The translations under genes were made by a program, and so were the position numbers. Of a stretch of 64,000 bases of DNA, positions 48,546 to 56,671 are shown piece after piece. The stretch is from an uncultured Collinsella sp. (lineage in GTDB: Bacteria; Actinomycetota; Coriobacteriia; Coriobacteriales; Coriobacteriaceae). Positions within the stretch are counted from its first letter, which is position 1. Each line of letters begins with the position of its first letter. The stretch covers positions 129,731 to 193,730 of the forward strand of contig CAUFMG010000002.1 in assembly GCA_959026725.1 (NCBI GenBank), written 5' to 3'. The notes under the pieces were generated by a model. The model saw only the letters and a list, made by a program, of their open reading frames with translations, was not told the DNA's origin and ran no database searches.

Positions 48546-49901
48546 ATGCTTCTGGTCGCTAACGGTTCCGTCTTTACCCGCAACGCTCAGACCCCGTTCA
48601 TTCCCAACGGTGCGGTTGCCATTGACGGAGATACGATCGTCGAAGTGGGCCCCGAGCGCGAGCTCAAGGCCAAGTACCCGGATGCCGAGTACGTCGACGC
48701 CCAGGGCAACCTCATCATGCCCGGACTTATCAACTGCCATACCCACATCTACTCGGGTCTGGCCCGCGGCCTTGCCATTAAGGGCTGCAACCCCACCAAC
48801 TTCCTGGAGAATCTTGAGCAGCAGTGGTGGAAGATTGACGACAACCTGACGCTCGACGGCACCAAGGCCAGCGCCTATGCCACGATCCTGGATTCCATCC
48901 GCGACGGCGTCACCACGATCTTCGATCACCACGCGAGCTTCTGCGAGATTCCGGGTAGCCTCTTTACCATTAAGGATGCAGCTCAGGAGCTGGGCATGCG
49001 TTCGTGCCTGTGCTACGAGGTCTCCGACCGCCGCGGTCAGGAAAAGTGCGACCAGGCCATTGCCGAGAACGCCGAGTTCGCCCAGTGGGCCGCCAAGGAG
49101 CGTCGCGAAAACGACAACCACATGATCGCCGCCATGTTTGGCGGTCACGCCACCTTTACGCTGTCGGACGAGACCATGGATAAGATGGCTGAGGCCAACA
49201 ACGGCCTGACCGGCTTCCACATCCATGTGTGCGAGGGCATGAATGACGTGTGGGACTCCCGCCTCAACCGCGGTGGCATTAGCCCCGTCGAGCGCCTGCT
49301 GCAGCACAATCTGCTCGGTCCCGACACCATGCTGGGTCACTGCATCCACGTGACGCCCGCCGAGATGGACATCGTCAAGGAGTCCGGCACCTGGCTCGTC
49401 AACAACCCCGAATCTAATATGGGCAACGCCGTGGGCTGCGCCCCCGTGCTCGAGTTCTTCCGCCGCGGCATTCCCGTGTGCATGGGCACCGACGCCTACA
49501 CCCACGATATGCTCGAGAGCCTTAAGGTCTTCCTGATCATTCAGCGCCACAACGCCGCTATGCCCAACGTGGGCTGGTGCGAGGCCATGACGATGCTGTT
49601 CGAGAACAACGCCAAGATGGCCAGCAAGTACTTCGATCGCAAGCTCGGTGTGCTCGAGCCCGGCGCTGCCGCCGACGTTATCGTTATGGACTACAAGCCC
49701 TTTACGCCGCTGAGCGAGGAGAACATCGACGGCCACATGCTCTTTGGCATGATGGGCAAAAACTGCCGCACCACCATCATCAACGGCCGCGTCCTGTACA
49801 AGGATCGCGAGTTCGTTGGCATTGATGAGGACAAGATCAACGCGTGGACCATGGCCGAGTCCAAGAAGCTCTGGAGCACGCTCAACGATCGCGCCTACTA
49901 A
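48546..49901 (+). CDS. ssnA: Putative aminohydrolase SsnA
   Basis: SsnA belongs to the amidohydrolase superfamily and occurs with selenium-dependent molybdenum hydroxylases. ATG 48546 follows GAAGGGA at 6 nt; ATG 48528 is less likely. The 451-residue protein has the metal-binding H65 and H67 in LINCHTHIYSGLARG, DHHASF, the later GFHIHVCEG and LGHCIHVTPAEM histidines and the aspartate in CMGTDAYTHDM. The chemistry is likely deamination or hydrolysis of an N-heterocycle; its exact substrate is unknown in the family. ygfK follows after 148 nt. Confidence 0.9.
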   Translation: MLLVANGSVFTRNAQTPFIPNGAVAIDGDTIVEVGPERELKAKYPDAEYVDAQGNLIMPGLINCHTHIYSGLARGLAIKGCNPTNFLENLEQQWWKIDDNLTLDGTKASAYATILDSIRDGVTTIFDHHASFCEIPGSLFTIKDAAQELGMRSCLCYEVSDRRGQEKCDQAIAENAEFAQWAAKERRENDNHMIAAMFGGHATFTLSDETMDKMAEANNGLTGFHIHVCEGMNDVWDSRLNRGGISPVERLLQHNLLGPDTMLGHCIHVTPAEMDIVKESGTWLVNNPESNMGNAVGCAPVLEFFRRGIPVCMGTDAYTHDMLESLKVFLIIQRHNAAMPNVGWCEAMTMLFENNAKMASKYFDRKLGVLEPGAAADVIVMDYKPFTPLSEENIDGHMLFGMMGKNCRTTIINGRVLYKDREFVGIDEDKINAWTMAESKKLWSTLNDRAY

Positions 49902-49916
49902 TTACAAGTAGATTCA

Positions 49917-50031
49917 CGCGCGTCGGATGTTTCGCCGCATCCGACGCGCGTATAGGCGACCTCCGCGGGGTCGCCGGCGCTGTGCTAGCGCTACACCGTA
50001 TTTGCGCCCGCCGCGCGGTCTCGCCGGGCGT
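49917..50031 (+). promoter_or_regulatory. Structured region before ygfK with four hairpins
   Basis: A perfect 13-bp hairpin CGCGCGTCGGATG/CATCCGACGCGCG with loop TTTCGCCG stands 16 nt after the ssnA stop. It is followed by GGCGACC/GGTCGCC, GCGCT/AGCGC and CGCCCG/CGGGCG. The first hairpin resembles the one before ssnA in size, position after the stop codon and 8-nt loop (TWTCGCC). Confidence 0.5.
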
Positions 50032-50049
50032 TACAGAGAGGAGCTCACT

Positions 50050-53049
50050 ATGAGCGACATCATGAGGCCGATCCCGTTTTCGCAGCTGATGAACTGGATC
50101 ATCGAGGAGAATAAGACCCAGGGCGCCGTCTTTGGCGTGCGCAAGATGGTCACGACCAACCAGGAGGGCGCGCTTCCCATTTTTGACGAGCGCATTGAGA
50201 CTCCGTTTGGCCCGGCCGCCGGCCCCAACACGCAGCTTGCCCAGAACATCGTGGCATCCTACGTGGCCGGTTCCCGCTTCTTTGAGCTCAAGACCGTTCA
50301 GGTTATGGATGGCGAGGAGCTCTCCAAGTGTGTGAACAAACCCTGCATCGTGGCGCAGGATGAGTGCTACAACTGCGAGTGGTCGACCGAGCTCGAGGTT
50401 CCGCAGGCTTTTGCCGAGTACGTGAAGGCATGGTTCGCCTGCCACCTGATCGCTCGCGAGTACGGCCTGGGTAGCCCGGACGGCTTTGTCTTCAACATGT
50501 CCGTGGGCTATGACCTGGAGGGTATCAAGAGCCCCAAGGTCGACGCCTACATTGAGGGCATGAAGGACGCCAGCGGCTCTGACGTCTGGAACGAGTGCCG
50601 TGCCTGGGCGCTCGCCAACCTGGACAAGTTTGAGCATGTCGACGCCGCGTTTGTCGAGTCCATCCCGGCACGCGTCTCCAACTCCATCACCGAGTCCACC
50701 CTGCACGGCTGCCCGCCGGCGGAGATCGAGCGCATCGCGACCTATCTGATCACCGAGAAGGGCCTCAACACCTACATCAAGTGCAACCCCACGCTGCTGG
50801 GCTATGAGTTTGCCCGCCAGCGTCTGAACGAGCTGGGCTTTGACTACATCGTCTTCGATGACACGCACTTCCGCGAGGACCTGCAGTGGGCCGATGCCGT
50901 GCCCATGTTCGAGCGCCTGATTGCCCTGTGCGCCGAGCGCGGCCTGGAGTTTGGCGTCAAGCTGACCAACACGTTCCCCGTCGACGTGACGAGGAACGAG
51001 CTGCCCTCCACCGAGATGTACATGTCCGGCCGTTCGCTGTTCTCGCTGACCATCGAGGCCGCCCGCCGCATTACCGAGCAGTTCGATGGCAAGCTGCGCA
51101 TCAGCTACTCCGGCGGTGCCACGGTCTACAACATCCGCGCCCTGTACGATGCTGGCATTTGGCCCGTCACTCTGGCGACCGACGTGCTCAAACCCGGTGG
51201 CTACGAGCGCTTTAGCCAGATGGCCGGCGAGTTTGCCGACCTGGATGGCAAGCCGTTCGCGGGCGTCTCTCTCGACGCCGTGACCGCGATCCAGACCGAC
51301 TCGCTCACCAACCCGCTCTACAAGAAGCCGCTGCGCCCGCTGCCCGACCGCAAGGTCGCCGGCAAGAGTCCGCTTTCCGACTGCTTTACCACGCCGTGCC
51401 GTACGAGCTGCCCCATCCAGCAGGATATTCCCGCCTATCTGGCGGCTGTTGACGAGGGCCGCTACGAGGATGCGCTCAACATCATCATCGAGCGCAACGC
51501 CCTGCCGTTCATCACCGGCACCATCTGCCCGCATCCCTGCGGCCGTGCCTGCGAGCGTGCGTTCTACGAGCCCGAGGGCGCCCAGATCCGCGCCAGCAAG
51601 CTCAAGGCCGCCCGCGAGGCCATGACCGCCGTGCTGCCCAAGCTACGCGCCCAGGCCATCGCAAGCGACGGCGAGCGCAACGTTGCCGTTATCGGCGGCG
51701 GCCCGGCCGGCCTGGCGACGGCGTTCTTCCTGACGCGTGCCGGCGTGCCCGTCACCATCTTCGAGGCCCGCGACTCTCTCGGCGGCGTGGTCCGTCATGT
51801 CATCCCCGAGTTCCGTATTGCCAGCGACGATATCTCCCACGATGCCGAGCTCTGCTTGGCCTTTGGCGCCAAGGTGCAGCTCAATGCTCGCGTGGATTCC
51901 ATTGACGAGCTCAAGGCCCAGGGCTTCACCGACGTGGTCGTGGCCACCGGTGCCTGGATGCCCGGCTCTGCAGGTTTGGGCGAGGGTGCCGAGCTCGACG
52001 TGCTGGAGTTCCTCGAGGCCGCCAAGAAGGGCGAGAAGCTCGAGCTGGGCGAGGACGTCGTAGTCATTGGCGCCGGCAACACCGCCATGGACGCGGCTCG
52101 CGTGGCCAAGCGCCTGGCTGGTGTGAAGAACGTGCGCCTGGTGTATCGCCGCACCAAGAAGCAGATGCCCGCCGACGAGGAAGAGCTCGATCTTGCTCTT
52201 GCCGACGGCGTTGAGTTCTGCGAGCTGCTGGCGCCTAAGGCGCTCAACGGCGCCGTGCTGACCTGCGACGTTATGGAGCTAGGCGAGCCGGATGCAAGCG
52301 GCCGTCGCAGCCCCGTCGCCACGGGCGAGACCGTTGAGCTTTCCGCCACCACGGTGATTTGCGCCGTGGGCGAGGGCATCGATGCCAGTCTGTACGATGC
52401 CGCGGGCGTCGAGCACGACCGTCGCGGCCGCCTTGCCGCCACCTCCACCGGCGTTGAGGGCGTCTGGGCTGCGGGCGACTGCCGCCGCGGTCCTGCCACC
52501 GTGGTTGAGGCTATTGCCGACGCCGCCGAAGTCGCCCGTGCCATTGCCGGCGTGGACTTTAACAAGTACGCCGACCAGAATGCTCAGGCCGATCGCGAGG
52601 ACGCCTGCTACGAGCGCAAGGGGTCGCTGTGCCGCGACAAGCGCAACTGCACCAAGACTCGTTGCCTGGGCTGCGGCTCGGTGTGCGAGGTCTGCTGCGA
52701 CGTGTGCCCCAACCGCGCCAACGTGGCAATTAAGGTGCCGGGCCTGGCCAAGCATCAGGTCGTCCACGTCGATGGCATGTGCAACGAGTGCGGCAACTGC
52801 GCTGTGTTCTGCCCCTACCAGGAGGGTCGTCCCTACAAGGACAAGCTCACCCTGTTCTGGAGCGAGCAGGACATGGAGAACTCCGAGAACGAGGGCTTCC
52901 TGGCTGTGGACGAGGACCACTTTAAGGTCCGCGTCGCCGGCACGGTCCGCACCGTCTCGGTCGATGCCGTCAACACCGGTCTTCCCGAGGCCGTCCGCCT
53001 GACCATCAGGGCCGTGCGCGACAACTATTCGTACCTTCTTAAGAAATAG
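50050..53049 (+). CDS. ygfK: YgfK-type FAD/NAD(P) and Fe-S oxidoreductase (putative selenate reductase family)
   Basis: The 999-residue protein is built like dihydropyrimidine dehydrogenase and glutamate synthase small chains. ATG 50050 follows GAGAGGAG. An N-terminal barrel-type part covers about 1-430. An Fe-S segment starts at about 444 with CFTTPCRTSCPIQQDIPAYL and CPHPCGRACERAF. An FAD-binding GGGPAGLATAF lies at about 548 and a NAD(P) site VVIGAGNTAMDAARVAK at about 674. C-terminal cysteine motifs (CNECGNCAVFCPYQEGRP) would bind [4Fe-4S]. It probably passes electrons between NAD(P)H and the molybdenum hydroxylase encoded downstream. The name 'selenate reductase' is historical and not shown for this protein. 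Confidence 0.9.
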   Translation: MSDIMRPIPFSQLMNWIIEENKTQGAVFGVRKMVTTNQEGALPIFDERIETPFGPAAGPNTQLAQNIVASYVAGSRFFELKTVQVMDGEELSKCVNKPCIVAQDECYNCEWSTELEVPQAFAEYVKAWFACHLIAREYGLGSPDGFVFNMSVGYDLEGIKSPKVDAYIEGMKDASGSDVWNECRAWALANLDKFEHVDAAFVESIPARVSNSITESTLHGCPPAEIERIATYLITEKGLNTYIKCNPTLLGYEFARQRLNELGFDYIVFDDTHFREDLQWADAVPMFERLIALCAERGLEFGVKLTNTFPVDVTRNELPSTEMYMSGRSLFSLTIEAARRITEQFDGKLRISYSGGATVYNIRALYDAGIWPVTLATDVLKPGGYERFSQMAGEFADLDGKPFAGVSLDAVTAIQTDSLTNPLYKKPLRPLPDRKVAGKSPLSDCFTTPCRTSCPIQQDIPAYLAAVDEGRYEDALNIIIERNALPFITGTICPHPCGRACERAFYEPEGAQIRASKLKAAREAMTAVLPKLRAQAIASDGERNVAVIGGGPAGLATAFFLTRAGVPVTIFEARDSLGGVVRHVIPEFRIASDDISHDAELCLAFGAKVQLNARVDSIDELKAQGFTDVVVATGAWMPGSAGLGEGAELDVLEFLEAAKKGEKLELGEDVVVIGAGNTAMDAARVAKRLAGVKNVRLVYRRTKKQMPADEEELDLALADGVEFCELLAPKALNGAVLTCDVMELGEPDASGRRSPVATGETVELSATTVICAVGEGIDASLYDAAGVEHDRRGRLAATSTGVEGVWAAGDCRRGPATVVEAIADAAEVARAIAGVDFNKYADQNAQADREDACYERKGSLCRDKRNCTKTRCLGCGSVCEVCCDVCPNRANVAIKVPGLAKHQVVHVDGMCNECGNCAVFCPYQEGRPYKDKLTLFWSEQDMENSENEGFLAVDEDHFKVRVAGTVRTVSVDAVNTGLPEAVRLTIRAVRDNYSYLLKK

Positions 53050-53060
53050 GCGAGTCTCTT

Positions 53061-53540
53061 ATGGCCAAATCCATTCAACATAACGTGGCCTACGTTGCCT
53101 GCGGAAGCGGTTGTGCCTCCGCAGGCGGCGACGCCCGCTGCAGCGAAGGCTGCATTGGCTGTGGCGCCTGCGTCACGGCCTGCCCCCACGGTGCCATTGC
53201 GCTGGTCGATGGAATCGCCCGCGTGGATCGCTCAAAGTGCACGGGCTGTGGCCTGTGCGGCATGGCGTGCCCGCAGCGCGTGATTGCCTTCGTTCCCGGC
53301 TACCAGAACATTCTGGTGCGCTGCAACAACACCGATAAGGGCGCCATTGCGCGCAAGATCTGCGACACGAGCTGCATCGGTTGCGGTATGTGCGCCAAAA
53401 AGTGCCCTGCCGGCGCTATCCGCATCGAGGAGAACTGCGCCCATATCGACGGCGTGGACTGCCTGTCGTGCGGCATGTGCGCCGTCGTCTGCCCGCATGG
53501 CGCCATCCACGACCGCACCGGCATCGCCGCCGGCGTGTAG
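53061..53540 (+). CDS. Polyferredoxin, RnfB-like 4Fe-4S protein
   Basis: The 159-residue soluble protein has four ferredoxin-type cysteine motifs: CIGCGACVTACP, CTGCGLCGMACP, CIGCGMCAKKCP and CLSCGMCAVVCP. Between the second and third, VRCNNTDKGAIARKICDTSC resembles the RnfB segment with its extra cysteines. It lies 11 nt after ygfK and 12 nt before the molybdenum subunit, so it is probably the electron link between them. No membrane segment is present, unlike true RnfB. Confidence 0.85.
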   Translation: MAKSIQHNVAYVACGSGCASAGGDARCSEGCIGCGACVTACPHGAIALVDGIARVDRSKCTGCGLCGMACPQRVIAFVPGYQNILVRCNNTDKGAIARKICDTSCIGCGMCAKKCPAGAIRIEENCAHIDGVDCLSCGMCAVVCPHGAIHDRTGIAAGV

Positions 53541-53552
53541 AAGGGAATCACC

Positions 53553-56327
53553 ATGGCACAGGAATTCACTTTTACCGTTAACGGCGTCGAGCGCACGACG
53601 ACCCAAAACAAACCGCTGCTGCGCTACCTGCGCGACGACCTGCACATCCATTCCGCCAAGGACGGCTGCTCCGAAGGTGCTTGCGGTACCTGCACCATCC
53701 ATGTGGACGGTGCGGCCGTCAAGGCGTGCGTGCTGACCACCGCTCTTGCCGCCGGTCGCAACATCGTAACCGTCGAGGGCCTGCCCGAGGACGTGCGCGA
53801 GGCCTTTGTGTACGCCTTTGGCGCTGTGGGCGCCGTGCAGTGCGGTTTTTGCATTCCCGGCATGGTCATGGCGGGTGCAGCGCTCATTGCCGAGGACCCC
53901 GAGCCCACCGAGGAGCAGATTAAGTACGCCATTCGCGGTAACGTCTGCCGCTGCACCGGCTACAAGAAGATCATCGAGGGCATTTCGCTGGCAGCTGCGG
54001 TGCTCCGCGGCGAAAAGCAGATCGACGAGGACCTGGAGCGCGGCGACTACGGCGTGGGCAAGCGCGCCTTCCGCATCGACGTGCGCAAGAAGGTGCTCGG
54101 CGAGGGCAAGTATCCCGACGACATCGACGAGCTCGATCAGCCGGGCCTGACCTATGCCAGCGCCGTGCGCTCCAAGTATCCGCGCGCCCGCGTGCTCTCC
54201 ATCGACACCTCCAAGGCCGAGGCCCTGCCCGGTGTGGTGGGCATCCTGCGCGCCGAGGACGTGCCGGTCAACCAGGTCGGCCACCTTATCCAGGACTGGG
54301 ACGTCATGATCGCTCAGGGCGATATCACCCGCTGCGTGGGCGATGCCATCGTGCTGGTGGTCGCCGAGGACGAGGCGACGCTCGAGAAGGCCAAGAAGCT
54401 CGTAAAGATTGACTACGAGCCGCTGGAGCCCGTGCGCAACATTGTCGAGGCCAGGGCCGCCGACGCCCCGCGCCTGCATGACAGCTTCTTTGCCTTTGGC
54501 AACACGGTGGAGCTCAAGGACAACGTGTGCCAGAGCCGTCATGTGACGCGCGGCGACGCCGCCAAGGCGCTGGCCGAAAGCGCGTTCACCGTGACGCAGC
54601 GCTTTACCACGCCCTTTACCGAGCATGCCTTCTTGGAGCCCGAGTGTGCCGTTGCCTTCCCGTACAAGAACGGCGTCAAGGTGCAGTCGACCGACCAGGG
54701 TGCCTACGACACACGCAAAGAGTGTGCCCACATGTTTGGCTGGGACAACGAGCCCGAGCGCGTGGTCGTCGAGACCATGCTCGTGGGTGGCGGCTTTGGC
54801 GGCAAGGAGGACGTGTCCATCCAGCACCTGGCCGCGCTCGCTGCCTATAAGTTCCAGCGTCCTGTGAAGTGCAAGCTCACGCGTGCCGAGTCGCTTGCTT
54901 TTCATCCCAAGCGTCATGCCATGGACGGCACCTTTACACTGGGCTGCGACGCCGAGGGCAACTTTACCGGCTTGGATTGCGAGATCAACTTTGATACCGG
55001 CGCCTACGCGTCGCTGTGCGGCCCGGTGCTCGAGCGCGCCTGCACGCATGCCGTCGGCCCCTACAAGTACCAGAACACCGACATTCGCGGTTTTGGCTAC
55101 TACACCAACAACCCGCCCGCCGGCGCGTACCGAGGCTTTGGCGTTTGCCAGTCCGAGTTTGCGCTCGAGAGCCTGATCGACCTGCTGGCAGAGAAGGTCG
55201 GCCTGGATCCGTGGGAGATTCGTTACCGAAACGCCATCGAGCCGGGCGAGGTTTTGCCCAACGGCCAGATTGCCGACTGCTCCACGGCGCTTAAGGAGAC
55301 ACTGCTCGAGGTCAAGGATGCCTACTATGCGCATCCCGGACACGCCGGTATCGCCTGCGCCATGAAGAACGCTGGCGTGGGCGTTGGCCTGCCCGATGCC
55401 GGCCGCTGCAAGATTCGCGTCGAGAACGGCGTGGCCGTGGTCTATGCCGCCACGTCCGACATCGGCCAGGGCTGCAACACCGTCTTTTTGCAGGACGTTG
55501 CCGAGGCATGCGGCCTGCCGCTTCACTGCATCGCCAACGGCGAGTGCTCTACCGAGAACGCTCCCGACTCCGGCACCACGTCTGGCTCGCGTCAGACGGT
55601 CGTGACCGGCGAGGCCGTGCGCGGTGCCGCCTTCCTGCTGCGCGATGCCATGCTTGACATCGAGGCCGGCAAGCCCGCACCCGATACTCCCGTGAGCGCG
55701 CATGGCGACGGCGTGAGGATCGAGTACGACGACGGTCGTGCCTATCAGCTGCACACGCAGGAGCTCGTCGCCGGCCAGGGTATGCATCCTCAGGATCCCG
55801 CGGCCGCCATCAAGGCGCTCGAGGGATGCGAGTTTGGCTACGTGTACCTGGAGCCGACCGACAAGCTGGGTGCGGATGTTCCCAACCCCAAGAGCCACAT
55901 CTGCTACGGCTTTGCCACACATGTGGTCATTTTGGATGATGACGGTCGCGTGAGCGAGGTCTATGCCGCGCACGATTCCGGCAAGGTGGTCAACCCCATC
56001 TCCATCCAGGGTCAGATCGAAGGCGGCGTGCTCATGGGTATGGGCTATGCGCTTACCGAGGACTGGCCGCTCAAGGACTGCGTGCCCCAGGCAAGGTACG
56101 GCACGCTCGGGCTGTTCCGTGCGCCCGAGATTCCGGATATCCACGCCATCTACGTGGAGAAGGACGAGCTGCTGCCCGTGGCATACGGCGGCAAGGGCAT
56201 CGGCGAGATCGCAACGATCCCCACGGCGCCCGCCGTACAGAACGCCTACCGCGCGTTTGACGGCAAGCTGCGTCCAAATCTGCCCATGGTGGATACGCCC
56301 TACAGCCGCGTCCGCAACCGCGGGTAG
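53553..56327 (+). CDS. Molybdenum hydroxylase, fused [2Fe-2S] and molybdopterin subunits (selenium-dependent xanthine dehydrogenase type)
   Basis: The 924-residue protein belongs to the xanthine dehydrogenase family. The N-terminal ferredoxin-like cluster uses C39, C44, C47 and C59; the second cluster uses C97, C100, C132 and C134. The molybdopterin part starts at about residue 170 and has GGGFGGKEDVSIQHLAAL, AYRGFGVCQSEFALESLIDL, TTSGSRQTVVTGEAVRG and the catalytic glutamate region GGKGIGEIATI near the end. There is no FAD domain in it and no FAD-subunit gene beside it; YgfK probably provides flavin. Neighbours ssnA and ygfK point to the selenium-dependent branch. The substrate (xanthine, or another N-heterocycle) is inferred. 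Confidence 0.9.
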   Translation: MAQEFTFTVNGVERTTTQNKPLLRYLRDDLHIHSAKDGCSEGACGTCTIHVDGAAVKACVLTTALAAGRNIVTVEGLPEDVREAFVYAFGAVGAVQCGFCIPGMVMAGAALIAEDPEPTEEQIKYAIRGNVCRCTGYKKIIEGISLAAAVLRGEKQIDEDLERGDYGVGKRAFRIDVRKKVLGEGKYPDDIDELDQPGLTYASAVRSKYPRARVLSIDTSKAEALPGVVGILRAEDVPVNQVGHLIQDWDVMIAQGDITRCVGDAIVLVVAEDEATLEKAKKLVKIDYEPLEPVRNIVEARAADAPRLHDSFFAFGNTVELKDNVCQSRHVTRGDAAKALAESAFTVTQRFTTPFTEHAFLEPECAVAFPYKNGVKVQSTDQGAYDTRKECAHMFGWDNEPERVVVETMLVGGGFGGKEDVSIQHLAALAAYKFQRPVKCKLTRAESLAFHPKRHAMDGTFTLGCDAEGNFTGLDCEINFDTGAYASLCGPVLERACTHAVGPYKYQNTDIRGFGYYTNNPPAGAYRGFGVCQSEFALESLIDLLAEKVGLDPWEIRYRNAIEPGEVLPNGQIADCSTALKETLLEVKDAYYAHPGHAGIACAMKNAGVGVGLPDAGRCKIRVENGVAVVYAATSDIGQGCNTVFLQDVAEACGLPLHCIANGECSTENAPDSGTTSGSRQTVVTGEAVRGAAFLLRDAMLDIEAGKPAPDTPVSAHGDGVRIEYDDGRAYQLHTQELVAGQGMHPQDPAAAIKALEGCEFGYVYLEPTDKLGADVPNPKSHICYGFATHVVILDDDGRVSEVYAAHDSGKVVNPISIQGQIEGGVLMGMGYALTEDWPLKDCVPQARYGTLGLFRAPEIPDIHAIYVEKDELLPVAYGGKGIGEIATIPTAPAVQNAYRAFDGKLRPNLPMVDTPYSRVRNRG

Positions 56328-56396
56328 GGTAGGGCGCGGACGGCCATTGCTGACGAGCTGTTCGCGCTCAACATCAACTACATACGCTGCGCCTTT

Positions 56397-56428
56397 GGCC
56401 CCGGCTCCATCACGAGCCGGGGCCCTTT
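56397..56428 (+). terminator. Rho-independent terminator after the molybdenum hydroxylase
   Basis: GGCCCCGGCT and AGCCGGGGCC pair around CCATCACG and are followed by CTTTGTTT. Confidence 0.85.
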
Positions 56429-56437
56429 GTTTGGAGT

Positions 56438-56545
56438 GGAAACTGCGTCCCGGATTTGGCGCTCAGAACGGGACACGCTTTCCGGATGGCATGTTTGGCG
56501 GAAACTACGGCCCAGTTTTTGGCTCCAGAACGGGATACATTTTCC
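56438..56545. repeat. Two tandem imperfect hairpins with 62-bp period
   Basis: GGAAACTGCGTCCCG (56438) with CGGGACACGCTTTCC (56469), and GGAAACTACGGCCCA (56500) with CGGGATACATTTTCC (56531), are two similar stem-loops exactly 62 bp apart. The layout recalls the 81-bp array at 41592, with different sequence. Confidence 0.7.
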
Positions 56546-56600
56546 GGAACGGTCCACGTGCGGTGGTGTACCGACCCTTTTGCGTGCGCCGCTTGTCGAA

Positions 56601-56656
56601 TTACGTTATAGCTAGCTATATTATAGGAAGGTATAATATAGCTAGCTATAACGTAA
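56601..56656. promoter_or_regulatory. Perfect 25-bp inverted repeat in an ATPase gene promoter
   Basis: TTACGTTATAGCTAGCTATA and five more bases (56601-56625) are exactly complementary to 56632-56656 across GGAAGG. Each arm also contains the 14-bp palindrome TATAGCTAGCTATA. It ends 15 nt before the start codon and covers the likely promoter (TATAAT at 56632-56637), so it may be an operator or an mRNA hairpin that limits translation. Confidence 0.7.
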
Positions 56657-56671
56657 AGGAAGGATGGCCCT

